From NCBI GenBank assembly GCA_041399205.1, contig JAWKTK010000007.1, positions 186,001 to 250,000 on the forward strand: 64,000 bases of DNA, read 5' to 3'. The notes under the pieces are model-generated. The model worked only from the letters and a program-made list of their open reading frames with translations. It had not been told where the DNA came from and made no database searches. The stretch comes from JAGQOZ01 sp041399205 (GTDB lineage: Bacteria > Planctomycetota > Planctomycetia > Pirellulales > Pirellulaceae). The translations under genes were made by a program, and so were the position numbers. Below are positions 1 through 9,099 of the stretch, piece by piece. How positions within the stretch are numbered: the first letter of the stretch is position 1; every line of letters starts with the position of its first letter.

Positions 1-21
1 GAGCGTTGAGCGTTGAGCGTT
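1..21. repeat. Short tandem repeat, three copies of GAGCGTT
   Basis: Three perfect head-to-tail copies of the heptamer GAGCGTT begin at the first base, so the array probably extends leftwards out of the window. No gene overlaps it. Short heptamer arrays like this are common intergenic noise and no function is inferred. Confidence 0.7.
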
Positions 22-703
22 GGATTTTTTCATGACAAAAGCCTCCCTGGATACAGGATGTAGGGGACGAAAGTAGTGACTATGGCGAATGGTAGGCAAA
101 CCGGACTCGAGGTTGCAAGTAAGAAATGGCCACGCGTTTGGAAAAAGTTCACATTGTCGGTATACCGACATGTTACCTGTGCGATGTCGCTCGGTCTTGG
201 TTTACGTCTTCACGAATTGTAGGGAGAAAAGAACAGATTTGCGAAACCGGTTTGATCACCAAAGCATGTTTTTGAACTGCAAAACAAGTTGTTTGGCAGA
301 GTCGCGAGGGCGCAATCTGCTGATCACTACGTCTTTGAAGCGAGTGAGGCCAATACGCGACGGTGTCGAGTCAAGTGGCGGTACACCGACAGGTGTAGAC
401 GAAAACGTGTCGAGATTGCTTGCGAATTTGGCCTTTAAGCTAACTTATCGGGAGAATTCGAAAGAAACTCGCAGTCAAAAAATGGCGATCTACATGCCTG
501 CAACCGGCGAATTGGTCGGTCGAAGATCTGCCGCAATGACACCGGCTACGCTTCAGCACACTTAGAAGCCCGATCGCGCCATTTCGGACTCTTCGTCCCC
601 GTGTCCTGCTTGGCCTTCTTAAACCCGTACGCGTGTCCGGCAAGGGAAAGCTCGGTTCCTCCACTGTGCCGCCCATTCGCCATTTATTCGAAAGGATTCG
701 ACT
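22..703. other. No supported gene; contains one 16-bp palindrome
   Basis: Open frames exist on both strands (for example about 89-565 plus and 440-676 minus) but none has a recognisable domain, a clear ribosome binding site or a natural-looking composition. Both are rich in Arg, Ser and Cys, typical of non-coding frames here. The only structured element seen is the palindrome at 155-170. Confidence 0.5.
155..170. promoter_or_regulatory. Perfect 16-bp palindrome, possible operator
   Basis: TGTCGGTATACCGACA is its own reverse complement over all 16 bases. Such uninterrupted dyads are typical binding sites for dimeric regulators. No clearly coding gene lies immediately downstream, so the role is a guess. 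Confidence 0.25.
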
Positions 704-796
704 ATGCCGGCAGAACGTTTTCTCTTCCCAAACATCGATTGGGCCACCTATGAAAAGGCCTCGAGCGTAATGCTCGAGGCCTTTTCAAATCGCTGA
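704..796 (+). pseudogene. 30-residue remnant resembling the start of a Uma2-type nuclease
   Basis: An ATG at 704 opens a 30-codon frame, preceded by an AAAGGA-like sequence near 691. The peptide contains ERFLFPNIDWATYEK and ends LEAFSNR. The pattern E-R-F-L, then (I/V)-x-W-x-T-Y-E, then a short Leu-Glu stretch and N-R resembles the N-terminus of Uma2-family (PD-(D/E)XK-like) proteins, which are many-copy and often decayed in planctomycetes and cyanobacteria. The frame stops at once and the catalytic core is absent. The second half coincides with the terminator hairpin at 751-787, so the similarity could be partly chance. Recognition is from memory only. Confidence 0.3.
751..787 (-). terminator. 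Factor-independent terminator hairpin after the first giant surface-protein gene
   Basis: Bases 751-766 (TGAAAAGGCCTCGAGC) pair perfectly with 772-787 across a 5-nt loop (GTAAT), giving a 16-bp stem. The outer part is A/T-rich on both sides (AAAA...TTTT), so a transcript from the minus strand would end in a strong GC stem with a U run. It lies 35 bp past the stop codon of the minus-strand gene ending at 822. It could also act on plus-strand transcripts. Confidence 0.75.
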
Positions 797-821
797 TTCG
801 TCCACCAACACGCTCAAGAGG

Positions 822-3800
822 TTAGACGACCAACCAATCTTCGTCGTCCAAATACCATTCGCGAGCGTTATCTGCATCTTGAGCTGACGTTGGATTCGAA
901 TCGCGTTCTTTCGAATCCTGGGCAGCAAAGACCGCGTCCACCATTCCAACTTCGCTCAAGTTCGTCTTTCTGGGCAAAGCATCAACCAATCGAATCGGCT
1001 GGACACTTGTCGATTCCGCCGCATGAGCTTCCGCCACATAGGTTCCTTCTTGGAAGGCCAGCACTAAGTCGGCCGAACTGAAGTCACCATCGCCATTCCA
1101 GTCACCTTCTTCAAAGGTAGAATTTCCGGCAATTCCGTCTTCATATTCACCGGCAACGAAGACGGCGACTAAGTCACCCGAATCAAACACGCCGTCGCCA
1201 TTGGAGTCGCCAACAATCCGGACTCCGCCCGCGCTGCCTGGCGTACCACCATCCACAGAACTCGCTCGCCAACCGGCTGGCGTGCTCCATACGGCAAAGT
1301 CATTGGTGTCCACGTCTACAATTTCCAGCGAACGTCCCTGTCCGTCGGTCGTCGGATACCAATCGTCATCGTACGACGCGATGTACCACACATCATCTCC
1401 GCTGACGACCGTGACGTGCTCCGAATTGTTGCTCAATCCACCGGCCCACTGTCCAGCGACTCGCACTTGATCGCCATATCGAACTCGGAACGCCGCTTCG
1501 TTTTCTACGACCACAATCCGTTCGCCGGGTGCCAACCGAGTGTCATCGGCCGAAGCAAAATCGAACCCAATTCCCGTTGTTTGGTTTTCCGTGGTGGTCT
1601 GCAAGAGCTGGACGTTACTCAAATCCACAATCTGATCGGAAACGTTGACGAATTCCACGAATTCAAATTCGTCCTTATCATTGAAACCAGCCGCCAATTC
1701 TGCCGCCGTCAGCGGACCTGGGTTGTAATGCACTTCGGCCAAGCGGAACGAATCGGCCGATGCAGGCACGGATGGCGAATAGAATGTAGCTTCATCAATG
1801 GCCGACCATTCGCCATTCGATAACACGCGAACTCGTACTGTTTGGCCATCCGCAACGCTGAATGGACCGGAGTACAAACGAGCCGAACCGCTCAGATCGC
1901 CGCCAATTTTTCGCGGATCGCTACCGTCCAAAGTGTAATAGACCTGGCCTGCGGCTGACTGCAATGCCACTTGGAATCCGTCTGCCATTTCACCGCCACG
2001 TTGATTGAACGTAGCCGCGTCTACATCCGGGAACAGACCGCCTCGACGGAAAATATTCAGCAGATTCCCAGTGCGCTGCGTGAACCAATCGCCGACAATA
2101 CGATCGTATTCTCGCTGCCATTCGACGTCTCGCGTGTACGGACGCGAACGATGCTGATCACCCCAACGAGCGGATTCGGCGATCAACGCGTCATAGATCA
2201 CGCTGACGTATTCTTGGTAGATGGCTGCGGGACGATTACGTTCCGGGTGTTCGGGATCCCATTCCGGATTTTCTGGATCAACATAGAACACACCGCCGTT
2301 GAATAAATGCTTTTGCACTCGATCCGCAAACATCAGATTAAATTCGTCACTGGCTCGCAAATTTTGGAACGGTTCCGCCACACCGGATCGATCACTGGTG
2401 TTGTTGCCCGTAACGCTACTTCGTAAGAACAATGACCATTCCGCATCCCACATGAAGAACTTGAAGCCTTCGCTTGTCGGATCGTTTTCATGCCCTACGT
2501 AGTAGTTCTTGAACGGCCAATCGCTATTGTGTCCGTAGTAGTTAATGATCAAGTAGTCGATCATATTATTGACGTCCAGCAGCGAAGGCGTTTCCGGATC
2601 GTCCGAACCGTCGGAATTTAAACCTTGCAGCTGCAACAACAGCTGAGTCTTCTCGTCTTGCGTGTCGGCACCACGAATATCCGAAGTGGCATTACGCAAG
2701 TCTCGCCAAGCCGACTGCGTTCGCGAATTACGGAAACGATCACCATCCGCGTTGATGGACGTACCCGAATTAATGCCGTCCCAGTTGTATTCTTCGGTAT
2801 CCAGGTAGGTTTCCGCGAAGGACGAATCGGGCCGTTCGACAATATTGTACATGCCCCAATAACGTCCATTCAGATACAAGTGAATGGCCGTGCCGTGCGA
2901 AGCTGGCTGCCCCATGGCCCGCTGGACGTTGCGCAAGAATTGGTCTCGAGCATACTGAGGCTGACCGCCGGCACCATCCCATTGCCAGCCGTCATTGGAT
3001 TCCATGCGCAGCGTGAGTGTACTGAATTCGCTGGCGGCATCGGGGCCAAACAGCGGATATTCCAATTTGCCATCGCCATATTCGTTCTTAAACAGAAAAC
3101 GGAACGATTTCTTTTTGGTCAGTCCAAATCCGCGGAACGCACCGCCCTGAATTCGAATCCCCGCGTCAATCTGGAACCCTTCCGTGCCGTCTGGTTGGAT
3201 CAGTTCAATCGAGGTTGCGCGTTCCCATCGCGGTCCACTGCTCGTCGGATTGGAATAAATGCCTTGATCACCGAACAGATCGTCCGAATTCATCACTACG
3301 GACACAGTAGGAATCGACTTGAGCGACTCTTGCAAAATGGCCGTCGCTTCCTCAACTGTGTAGCTAGTGTCGCCCGCAATCAACGGGAACTGATCTGGAT
3401 CATCCAAACCGTAATCCGCCGAGGTTCCTCGCCAAGCTGTGGGAAAACCTGCATCCAGCGAATCCTGGCGATCTTGTGTCACCACATCGGCCAAGAAGAC
3501 ATACGTATTGGTATCTACGTTGGTTGGAACGGCGCCTTCCAAGAACGCAGCGGCACGAACTGTGGTGGTTTCTGCAATGTTGATGGGTGCCGAATATGTC
3601 TGACCGTTTTGAAGCGTCGGCTCTGTTCCGTTGGTGGTGTAACGAATCGTCGCGTTTTCCGTGGCAGTAGTGATCTCCAAGGCAAAGGCTTCACTAAAGA
3701 ATCCTCGATTCACGGAAAACTTGGTGTCTGCCACGATGAAGCCGAGTTGAGCGGAATTCGCGTCGCCGGGCGTTGGCTGCGTGAAGTAGCCCAGTTGATT

Positions 3801-6212
3801 CGAATCGTTGGCCGCACCACCGTAGGAAATGTGAACTCGCTGTTCCGGGAACATTTCAATCGCGTGAATCGGTTGGCCATCCAAATTGCTGACGTAGACC
3901 GAATCGCCGCCGGCATCTAACGAGAAATTGGTGTGCAAGTAACCATTCAGATCTAAGTCGGGATCGGTAATGTTTTCCCCTGAAGCCATGACGACCAGAT
4001 AGCCGTTACCTCCAATAACAGAACCGGCGGGGAATTGCCATTTGGTTGGATTCGACACATCGTCACTTAAGAACAGGCCTTCCAGATCAACCGGTTCGCT
4101 CAGCAAGTTTCGCAACTCAATCCAGTCGGGAGAAATGGTGTTACCGGTGAAGTCTTCGTCCACGGAACGGCGAACAACGGTTTCCAATGTCGAAGCGTTG
4201 GACGCCATGACTTCGCTGATTTCCACAGGACGAGCAGAAATCACAATACTAACCGTCACCGGCCCGGTTGTCGCTTGACCATCACTTGCGCGATACGTAA
4301 ACGAATCGACTCCGGTTTCCACACCCGCGTTGGGCGTGTAACTGAACGAACCGTCTGTCCGCAATGTCAATGTGCCATTGGTTGGCCCCGCTGCTAAGCT
4401 GGCCGTGATGGTGGCACTGTCCGAATCAGAATCATTGGCCAAAACACCTCGTTCCGCCGGAATGTCGATACTCTTGCCGGGAAATGCCAGATACGAATCA
4501 TCCTGCGCTGTTGGCGCGTCATTGACCGAAGTAATTTGAATGTTAGCCTGAACAGTGGCCGATCGATCGACGCCATCGGAAATGTAGTACGTCAATGAAT
4601 CGCTGCCGACAAAATCAGGATTGGGTGAATAGATCAACTGCCCGTTGTTATCCGTGATCACTCCATTGGTCGGCATGGTTTCCACCGTGATCGTCAACAC
4701 ATTGCCATCCGGATCGACATCGTTCGCCAACAGCGCGCTGTTGAGTGCCAGCGGTGTGTCTTCCGGCGTGGTGACGTTGTCTGCCACAGCCTGAGGTGTG
4801 GTGTTGACAATCAGCGTCACGGTGCCGGAAAACGGCGAAATACTCACTCCGTCATCTACCTTGTAGGTAAATCGTTCCGTGCCGGAAAAACCTTGCGGAT
4901 CGTATGTGAAGGAACCATCTTCGTATAGTTGCAGCACACCGTTGGTGACATTTCGATCCAAGATCGCTCGCAACGGATCGTTGTCCAGATCGACATCGTT
5001 ATTCAAAACGCCCACCAGCGCCGGGATGTTCAGCACTTGGTTCGGAACCGCTTTATATTGGTCCGCCACAGCCAAAACGGGATCGTTGGTACCGTTCACT
5101 TGAATTGAAACGGTTGCCACATTGCCTGGCCGAAAATCGTTTGCCGTATAGGTAAACGTATCCACGCCAAAGAAGTTAGGATTGGGCGTGTAGACAAACT
5201 CGCCACTCGGCTGCATGGTCAAATGCCCATTGGCCGGACCATCCACAACTACGGCCGTCAACGTGTCTCCGTCTGGATCGCTGTCATTCGCCAGAACACC
5301 ATTGGCGAAAGTCACGCTCAGCTGAGCGTCTTCGTTTACGGAATAACTATCGTTCAAAGATACGGGCGATTGATTGTTGTAGTACGCATCGAATTCATTA
5401 AACAACGCGGTCACTTCATTCGCATTCAAACCGCCGTCATAAATGCGAATCTGCCCAATATCGCCCGTGAAGAAGTTGGTGGCCGGCGCCAATCCACCTC
5501 GCAGCGCACCGACGACCATATCAATCCGAGATCTCTCGCCGTTATTCGAAGTGCTTAGTAGCGTCGGCTGATTGCCATCCACGTAAACGGCCAGTTGCGA
5601 ACCGGTTCGCGTCACCACCACGCTGTGCAGTTGGCCATCGTTCAGCCCGCTTTCAGTCGAATAGACGGTTTCCGGCGCCGCCAATACGCCGCCGCCCAGG
5701 CCCGTGGACACTTGTCCGGACGAGTTGATACTGACGCCCCAGTCATTCCCTAACCCCAAGCTATTGCCATCCACTAATCCGGTATTCAAGAACCAGTTTC
5801 CTTGATTGCCTTGCAGCGCATTTGAATCGGTTGCAAACACAAGGCCGATGGAAAAGTCGGTTCGATTGCCCATGGGGCTGTCGGACGCCAGCACTTTGAG
5901 ATATTGACTTTGCGAACCATCAAATCGCAAGAAACTACGTCCGCCAATTCCGTTTTGCATCAACGAAGGTGCCGCGTCGCCCGCCGTGAGGTCAATGCCA
6001 CCAACAGAATCTTCCCACGAAGTGACATCCGCGCCGGGCTCGACTTCCGCAATGGAATCGGCTGCCCAATGCGCCACCAAGTCTCCGGCCAACAAACATC
6101 GACCTTCCAGTGCTTCGACCGCGGCATTCATCTGGAATAAGCTTCGATTCGTTCGCTTCGCTGGCCGCTTGGTGGTTCGCATTTTGCTGCCGTCAATCCA
6201 ACGCATTGTCAT
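822..6212 (-). CDS. Giant secreted LamG / Ig-like / lamin-tail / CotH / dockerin-like protein
   Basis: About 1,796 residues from the ATG at 6212, chosen because TTTAGG lies just upstream; the frame opens at 6305 and another ATG is at 6182. Numbering is from 6212. The N-terminus is basic and carries the LEPR-XLL-like motif LEGRCLLAGD (about 35-44), a planctomycete surface-protein signature. Next come a LamG/concanavalin-like domain (about 45-280), four Ig/cadherin-like repeats with the D-x-D-x-D and D-x-F-T-Y patterns (about 285-660), a lamin-tail-like domain, a chitobiase C-terminal-like domain (IRYTTNGTEPT), a CotH domain (about 980-1410, with YLNGRYWGMYN and FMWDAEWSLF), a second chitobiase-like and lamin-tail-like pair, and a twin EF-hand module (GDSNGDGVFDSGDLV and GDWNGDGDFSSADLV). 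CotH proteins are atypical secretory kinases, so kinase activity is possible. It is paralogous to the gene at 9100-14412. Likely exported to the cell surface. Confidence 0.88.
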   Translation of the reverse strand: MTMRWIDGSKMRTTKRPAKRTNRSLFQMNAAVEALEGRCLLAGDLVAHWAADSIAEVEPGADVTSWEDSVGGIDLTAGDAAPSLMQNGIGGRSFLRFDGSQSQYLKVLASDSPMGNRTDFSIGLVFATDSNALQGNQGNWFLNTGLVDGNSLGLGNDWGVSINSSGQVSTGLGGGVLAAPETVYSTESGLNDGQLHSVVVTRTGSQLAVYVDGNQPTLLSTSNNGERSRIDMVVGALRGGLAPATNFFTGDIGQIRIYDGGLNANEVTALFNEFDAYYNNQSPVSLNDSYSVNEDAQLSVTFANGVLANDSDPDGDTLTAVVVDGPANGHLTMQPSGEFVYTPNPNFFGVDTFTYTANDFRPGNVATVSIQVNGTNDPVLAVADQYKAVPNQVLNIPALVGVLNNDVDLDNDPLRAILDRNVTNGVLQLYEDGSFTYDPQGFSGTERFTYKVDDGVSISPFSGTVTLIVNTTPQAVADNVTTPEDTPLALNSALLANDVDPDGNVLTITVETMPTNGVITDNNGQLIYSPNPDFVGSDSLTYYISDGVDRSATVQANIQITSVNDAPTAQDDSYLAFPGKSIDIPAERGVLANDSDSDSATITASLAAGPTNGTLTLRTDGSFSYTPNAGVETGVDSFTYRASDGQATTGPVTVSIVISARPVEISEVMASNASTLETVVRRSVDEDFTGNTISPDWIELRNLLSEPVDLEGLFLSDDVSNPTKWQFPAGSVIGGNGYLVVMASGENITDPDLDLNGYLHTNFSLDAGGDSVYVSNLDGQPIHAIEMFPEQRVHISYGGAANDSNQLGYFTQPTPGDANSAQLGFIVADTKFSVNRGFFSEAFALEITTATENATIRYTTNGTEPTLQNGQTYSAPINIAETTTVRAAAFLEGAVPTNVDTNTYVFLADVVTQDRQDSLDAGFPTAWRGTSADYGLDDPDQFPLIAGDTSYTVEEATAILQESLKSIPTVSVVMNSDDLFGDQGIYSNPTSSGPRWERATSIELIQPDGTEGFQIDAGIRIQGGAFRGFGLTKKKSFRFLFKNEYGDGKLEYPLFGPDAASEFSTLTLRMESNDGWQWDGAGGQPQYARDQFLRNVQRAMGQPASHGTAIHLYLNGRYWGMYNIVERPDSSFAETYLDTEEYNWDGINSGTSINADGDRFRNSRTQSAWRDLRNATSDIRGADTQDEKTQLLLQLQGLNSDGSDDPETPSLLDVNNMIDYLIINYYGHNSDWPFKNYYVGHENDPTSEGFKFFMWDAEWSLFLRSSVTGNNTSDRSGVAEPFQNLRASDEFNLMFADRVQKHLFNGGVFYVDPENPEWDPEHPERNRPAAIYQEYVSVIYDALIAESARWGDQHRSRPYTRDVEWQREYDRIVGDWFTQRTGNLLNIFRRGGLFPDVDAATFNQRGGEMADGFQVALQSAAGQVYYTLDGSDPRKIGGDLSGSARLYSGPFSVADGQTVRVRVLSNGEWSAIDEATFYSPSVPASADSFRLAEVHYNPGPLTAAELAAGFNDKDEFEFVEFVNVSDQIVDLSNVQLLQTTTENQTTGIGFDFASADDTRLAPGERIVVVENEAAFRVRYGDQVRVAGQWAGGLSNNSEHVTVVSGDDVWYIASYDDDWYPTTDGQGRSLEIVDVDTNDFAVWSTPAGWRASSVDGGTPGSAGGVRIVGDSNGDGVFDSGDLVAVFVAGEYEDGIAGNSTFEEGDWNGDGDFSSADLVLAFQEGTYVAEAHAAESTSVQPIRLVDALPRKTNLSEVGMVDAVFAAQDSKERDSNPTSAQDADNAREWYLDDEDWLVV

Positions 6213-6652
6213 CCTAAATTCGCCTTTCATTACTCGCTGCCAAGTTCGCGAATGCTCAAAGAAATTGACATGGCCGATCTTTGGTGGACATGAAGATCCA
6301 GTCAAACTGATCGCACCACGCCAAATGTTAATTCCGCACTTTCCAGATATTAACCGGCAACAACCATAGAATCCAGTTGATTTATCAACTCGACACCAAG
6401 TGGGTGGAAAACGACTGCAACGAAGCGGTTCGCGGCTTTCGTGGCCAACAAACCTGTTCTACCCAATGCAAGAATTGGTGAATCCAACGGCCGACAGCCA
6501 GCCAAGATGCCCGCGCAAGACTTTCCCCTTTTCAAAAGACTTGGGGTTTCAAACAGGTCCTTTGGCGCCAAGAATTTAGTGGGGGCACAGGCGTTCATCA
6601 TGGACTGGCAATTATTCGTCGCATTTCATGTCTGAATGATGCGCCAGACCGA
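6213..6652. other. Intergenic, no supported gene
   Basis: This lies between the start of the first giant surface-protein gene and the end of the BON gene, both on the minus strand, so it probably holds the promoter of the former. Open frames at 6350-6601 (minus) and 6441-6635 (plus) overlap each other and show no domain or good start. I could not pick out a convincing -35/-10 pair. Confidence 0.5.
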
Positions 6653-6892
6653 TTAGGCCTTTTTTCGCTCGATCAAGCGTAGCTGATCGATAACTCGTCG
6701 AACGCCTGGAATACTACTAACGGATCGCACGATACCTCGTCGTTCGTGTTCAAAGCCGATAACACCAGCCAGCGTCACATCACCACTCCTCACGGTAGGC
6801 GTAATGCGACTGGAGCTACTACCAGTTCGCAATAATTTCTGTGTCACGGTCTTCAAAAGCGTTTTGTCAGGAACATTATTTCCAATAGCCAT
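6653..6892 (-). CDS. Small BON-domain protein
   Basis: A 79-residue protein that is essentially one BON domain. Hydrophobic positions and the conserved glycine of the family are visible in GDVTLAGVIGFEHERRGI and SIPGVRRVIDQL. BON domains bind membranes or phospholipids; most BON proteins are exported, but no signal peptide is visible here, so a cytoplasmic or membrane-associated role is likely. The start at 6892 is well supported by GGAGGTGA ending 3 nt before the ATG, one of the best Shine-Dalgarno matches in the window. It lies 125 bp downstream of floA on the same strand, so the two may be cotranscribed. Confidence 0.8.
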   Translation of the reverse strand: MAIGNNVPDKTLLKTVTQKLLRTGSSSSRITPTVRSGDVTLAGVIGFEHERRGIVRSVSSIPGVRRVIDQLRLIERKKA

Positions 6893-7017
6893 TTGTCACC
6901 TCCAGGGTGAAATAGGTGCGTGCGCCCCAGGGGGACACGTAATACGAAACAAGCGAACAGTGAAATTGATTGTGAAATTCTGATTCTTTACCGACGACAA
7001 TTCGTTGATTACTGACC

Positions 7018-8049
7018 CTATTCAGGCACGATGCGCAGTTTCGGCCTGACCAAATTGGTCGGCAAGAAGTTTTCATCTCGAACGATGAATTGCCCCTTGC
7101 GATAAGCTTCCGCTAGAGCTTTAGGTACTTCGGAATACGCAACAAGTAAGTTGGCTCGGCTACCAGTGCATTCTGCAACTCTTTCTTGCAATAACGCGAC
7201 CGCATTCGCGCGACGCACTTCGGCAGCAGCTTGAGCCACTCGTGTGTCCGTTTCCGCCTGATCGGTTTGCAGTCGAGCACCAATGTTTTCACCGACATCA
7301 ATTTGGGCGATGTCAATCGAAACAATTTCAAACGCAGTGTTGGCATCAAGCCCTCGCATAAGTACGCCTTGCGAGATACGACTGGGCATTTCCAATACTT
7401 CCATATGATTTGAGGATGATCCAATGACAGAAATAATGCCCTGACCGACTCGCGCGATAATAGTTTCTTCCGTAGCACCACCGATAAGCTGATCCAAATT
7501 CGTGCGAACCGTGACCAGTACATGGACCTGAAGTTCGATACCGTTCTTGGCGACCGCGCTAAGCGTTTCCGACGAATTGACTAATTGTGCAGGGCAATCG
7601 ATCACCTTGGGCAAGACACTGGTGCGGACTGCCTCCAGGACATCCCTGCCCGCCAAGTCAATCGCAGCGGCTCGATCAAAGTCTAGATGCAAACCTGCCT
7701 GATGAGACGCAATGATCGCTTTCAGCACTCGATCAACATCGCCACCTGCCAAATGATGGCATTCCAAATCAGCAACACTAATGCCACCAGATTGACCGAA
7801 ATTCAATCCGGCTTGCAGTCCCATGATCTGCGCCCTAACGATCATTGCGGGATCGACTTGCCGTAGGCTCATACCCACCATTCGAAAAACCGAAACGGGA
7901 GCACCCGACATAAACGCTTGCAACCACAGCAAACCGTATTTGGCCATTCCCCACGTTACCAGTGCGCTGACCGTAGCAACTAGGAACACAATGACAGTAG
8001 AAAAGCCGGCAAGTGCCATCGTAGCTTCCGTAAGGCCATGCAGGTTCAT
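7018..8049 (-). CDS. floA: Flotillin-like protein FloA
   Basis: A 343-residue protein (bacterial FloA is about 330). One hydrophobic segment near residues 10-35 is followed by a PHB/SPFH-type region and a charged, Ala-rich coiled coil (DQAETDTRVAQAAAEVRRAN), the order of the FloA (formerly UPF0365/YqfA) family. Recognisable conserved stretches are RAQIMGLQAGL, TNLDQLIGGATEETIIARVG and IAQIDVGENIGARLQTDQAE. FloA scaffolds functional membrane microdomains. The frame opens at 8079, but AAGGA seven bases before the ATG at 8049 makes that the preferred start; an ATG at 8064 is the alternative. The BON protein follows on the same strand. Confidence 0.92.
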   Translation of the reverse strand: MNLHGLTEATMALAGFSTVIVFLVATVSALVTWGMAKYGLLWLQAFMSGAPVSVFRMVGMSLRQVDPAMIVRAQIMGLQAGLNFGQSGGISVADLECHHLAGGDVDRVLKAIIASHQAGLHLDFDRAAAIDLAGRDVLEAVRTSVLPKVIDCPAQLVNSSETLSAVAKNGIELQVHVLVTVRTNLDQLIGGATEETIIARVGQGIISVIGSSSNHMEVLEMPSRISQGVLMRGLDANTAFEIVSIDIAQIDVGENIGARLQTDQAETDTRVAQAAAEVRRANAVALLQERVAECTGSRANLLVAYSEVPKALAEAYRKGQFIVRDENFLPTNLVRPKLRIVPE

Positions 8050-8475
8050 CGATACGTCCTTCATTGACCCGCATTCCAATTCGCATAAGCCAGAGTTTCA
8101 AGTCTGTGGAATGCTGGTTCGTTCCATTTGTCAAATCCGTAACACGCGCGCAACGCACCGAATATTCGGTTCATTTTCCGCACGTGAAGTTTCTTGTTCC
8201 GTTGCAATTGCACACTTTGGAAACGGAACATCAACTGGGAACGAATGGGCAATAGCTTTGCCCCACAGGTTCTCTAGAAAATCGTCTCGACAAAAGCTCA
8301 GACGTGCCTGTTGTTCTGAAGACGCGAAATTCGCAGCTCATCCATGATTATACAGACACTTGACCTCAGACGTTCAAGATTCTGCCAGAATCACAAGAAT
8401 GGCAACCAGGACGGGAAATGCGAGGAATACTGGCGAGCACGTGGAAACGATAGCGGAACGGATTAATTGTACTAT
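8050..8475. other. Intergenic region upstream of floA, no firm gene
   Basis: About 425 bp. A minus-strand frame ending at 8061 (from an ATG near 8174 or earlier) encodes a short peptide containing RACYGFDKWNEP, which could be a small protein, but I recognise nothing and it lacks a clear ribosome binding site. Overlapping plus-strand frames (7823-8347, 8064-8255) are taken as chance. The floA promoter is expected here. Confidence 0.4.
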
Positions 8476-9012
8476 TCATGCATAAGCCAGAAACGCATGA
8501 GACATTACCGACTTTTTCGTGACGCCAACAACCGCCAACATATTTTGTAATTTGCACTCGTCAATTTGCATCTTGCAAGGGGCGTAACTCTTCCAGTCTG
8601 CAAAACAGGAAATCAGTAGAAATGCAACGAACATTTGGCACTTAAAAACGCCGTTCAGGGAATATCGCCAAGAAAGACTGGTCGGTAGGTTCGCGGCCAA
8701 CCCGAAGCCAACCGCGGCGAAGTAGACAACATTTCCAACGATCGAAATCGGTGACAATTCGATTTGTCCGTTTCTGTTCCACCAGTACTCGAATGGCCAT
8801 CCAAGTGACGAGATTCTAATTGCCCCAGTCGAAAACTGGTACCAAATGAAATCCGATCCAATCGTCTGGGCATACGCTAATACAAGCGTCCAGACAAGCG
8901 TCCAGACAAGCGTCCAGACAAGCGTCCAGACAAGCGTCCAGACAAGCGTGAAGGCAAGCGTGAAGGCAAGCGTGAAGGCAAGCGTGAAGGCAAATCTGGC
9001 TTTGTGCACCAT
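8476..9012 (-). CDS. Membrane protein with a tandem-repeat-encoded hydrophobic N-terminus
   Basis: A 178-residue frame from the ATG at 9012. Residues 8-43 consist of repeated FTLA and VWTL tetrapeptides encoded by the 12-bp tandem array at 8882-8989; because the unit is a multiple of three the frame survives copy-number change. After the repeat come LAYAQTIGSDFIWYQF, GWPFEYWWNRNG and a hydrophobic segment (VYFAAVGFGLAANL). These resemble small planctomycete membrane proteins that normally have a single FTL-x-W-TLLLAYAQ-type helix, so the array looks like an expansion of the signal/TM segment. The C-terminal 50 residues look less natural and the true end may be earlier. Function unknown. Confidence 0.5.
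   Translation of the reverse strand: MVHKARFAFTLAFTLAFTLAFTLVWTLVWTLVWTLVWTLVWTLVLAYAQTIGSDFIWYQFSTGAIRISSLGWPFEYWWNRNGQIELSPISIVGNVVYFAAVGFGLAANLPTSLSWRYSLNGVFKCQMFVAFLLISCFADWKSYAPCKMQIDECKLQNMLAVVGVTKKSVMSHAFLAYA
8882..8989. repeat. 12-bp tandem array (nine units) inside a coding region
   Basis: Nine consecutive 12-mers: five ACAAGCGTCCAG, one hybrid ACAAGCGTGAAG, and three GCAAGCGTGAAG, then divergence. On the minus strand the units read as V-W-T-L and F-T-L-A. The hybrid unit at the junction of the two unit types suggests growth by slippage or unequal exchange. The near-identity of units indicates recent expansion, so copy number may vary between strains. Confidence 0.9.
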
Positions 9013-9099
9013 TGGTCAGATACTTTCCAGCAAGAACGGGTCAGTATGCTTCAATGCGTGTCAAGGTTGGTAGCCCAGTTCATGACATGCGACTCGAAT

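Noticed and set aside
89..565. 158-codon plus-strand frame near the left edge
   Set aside because: No domain, no ribosome binding site, unnatural composition.
2625..3920. 431-codon plus-strand open frame inside the first giant surface-protein gene
   Set aside because: It lies antisense to a complete, domain-rich protein; its residues are Arg/Ile/Val-rich with no domain. A shadow of biased codon use.
6350..6635. Overlapping short frames upstream of the first giant gene
   Set aside because: Two strands, no domain, poor starts; treated as intergenic.
8882..8989. Possible CRISPR array
   Set aside because: Units are contiguous with no spacers; a simple coding tandem repeat.
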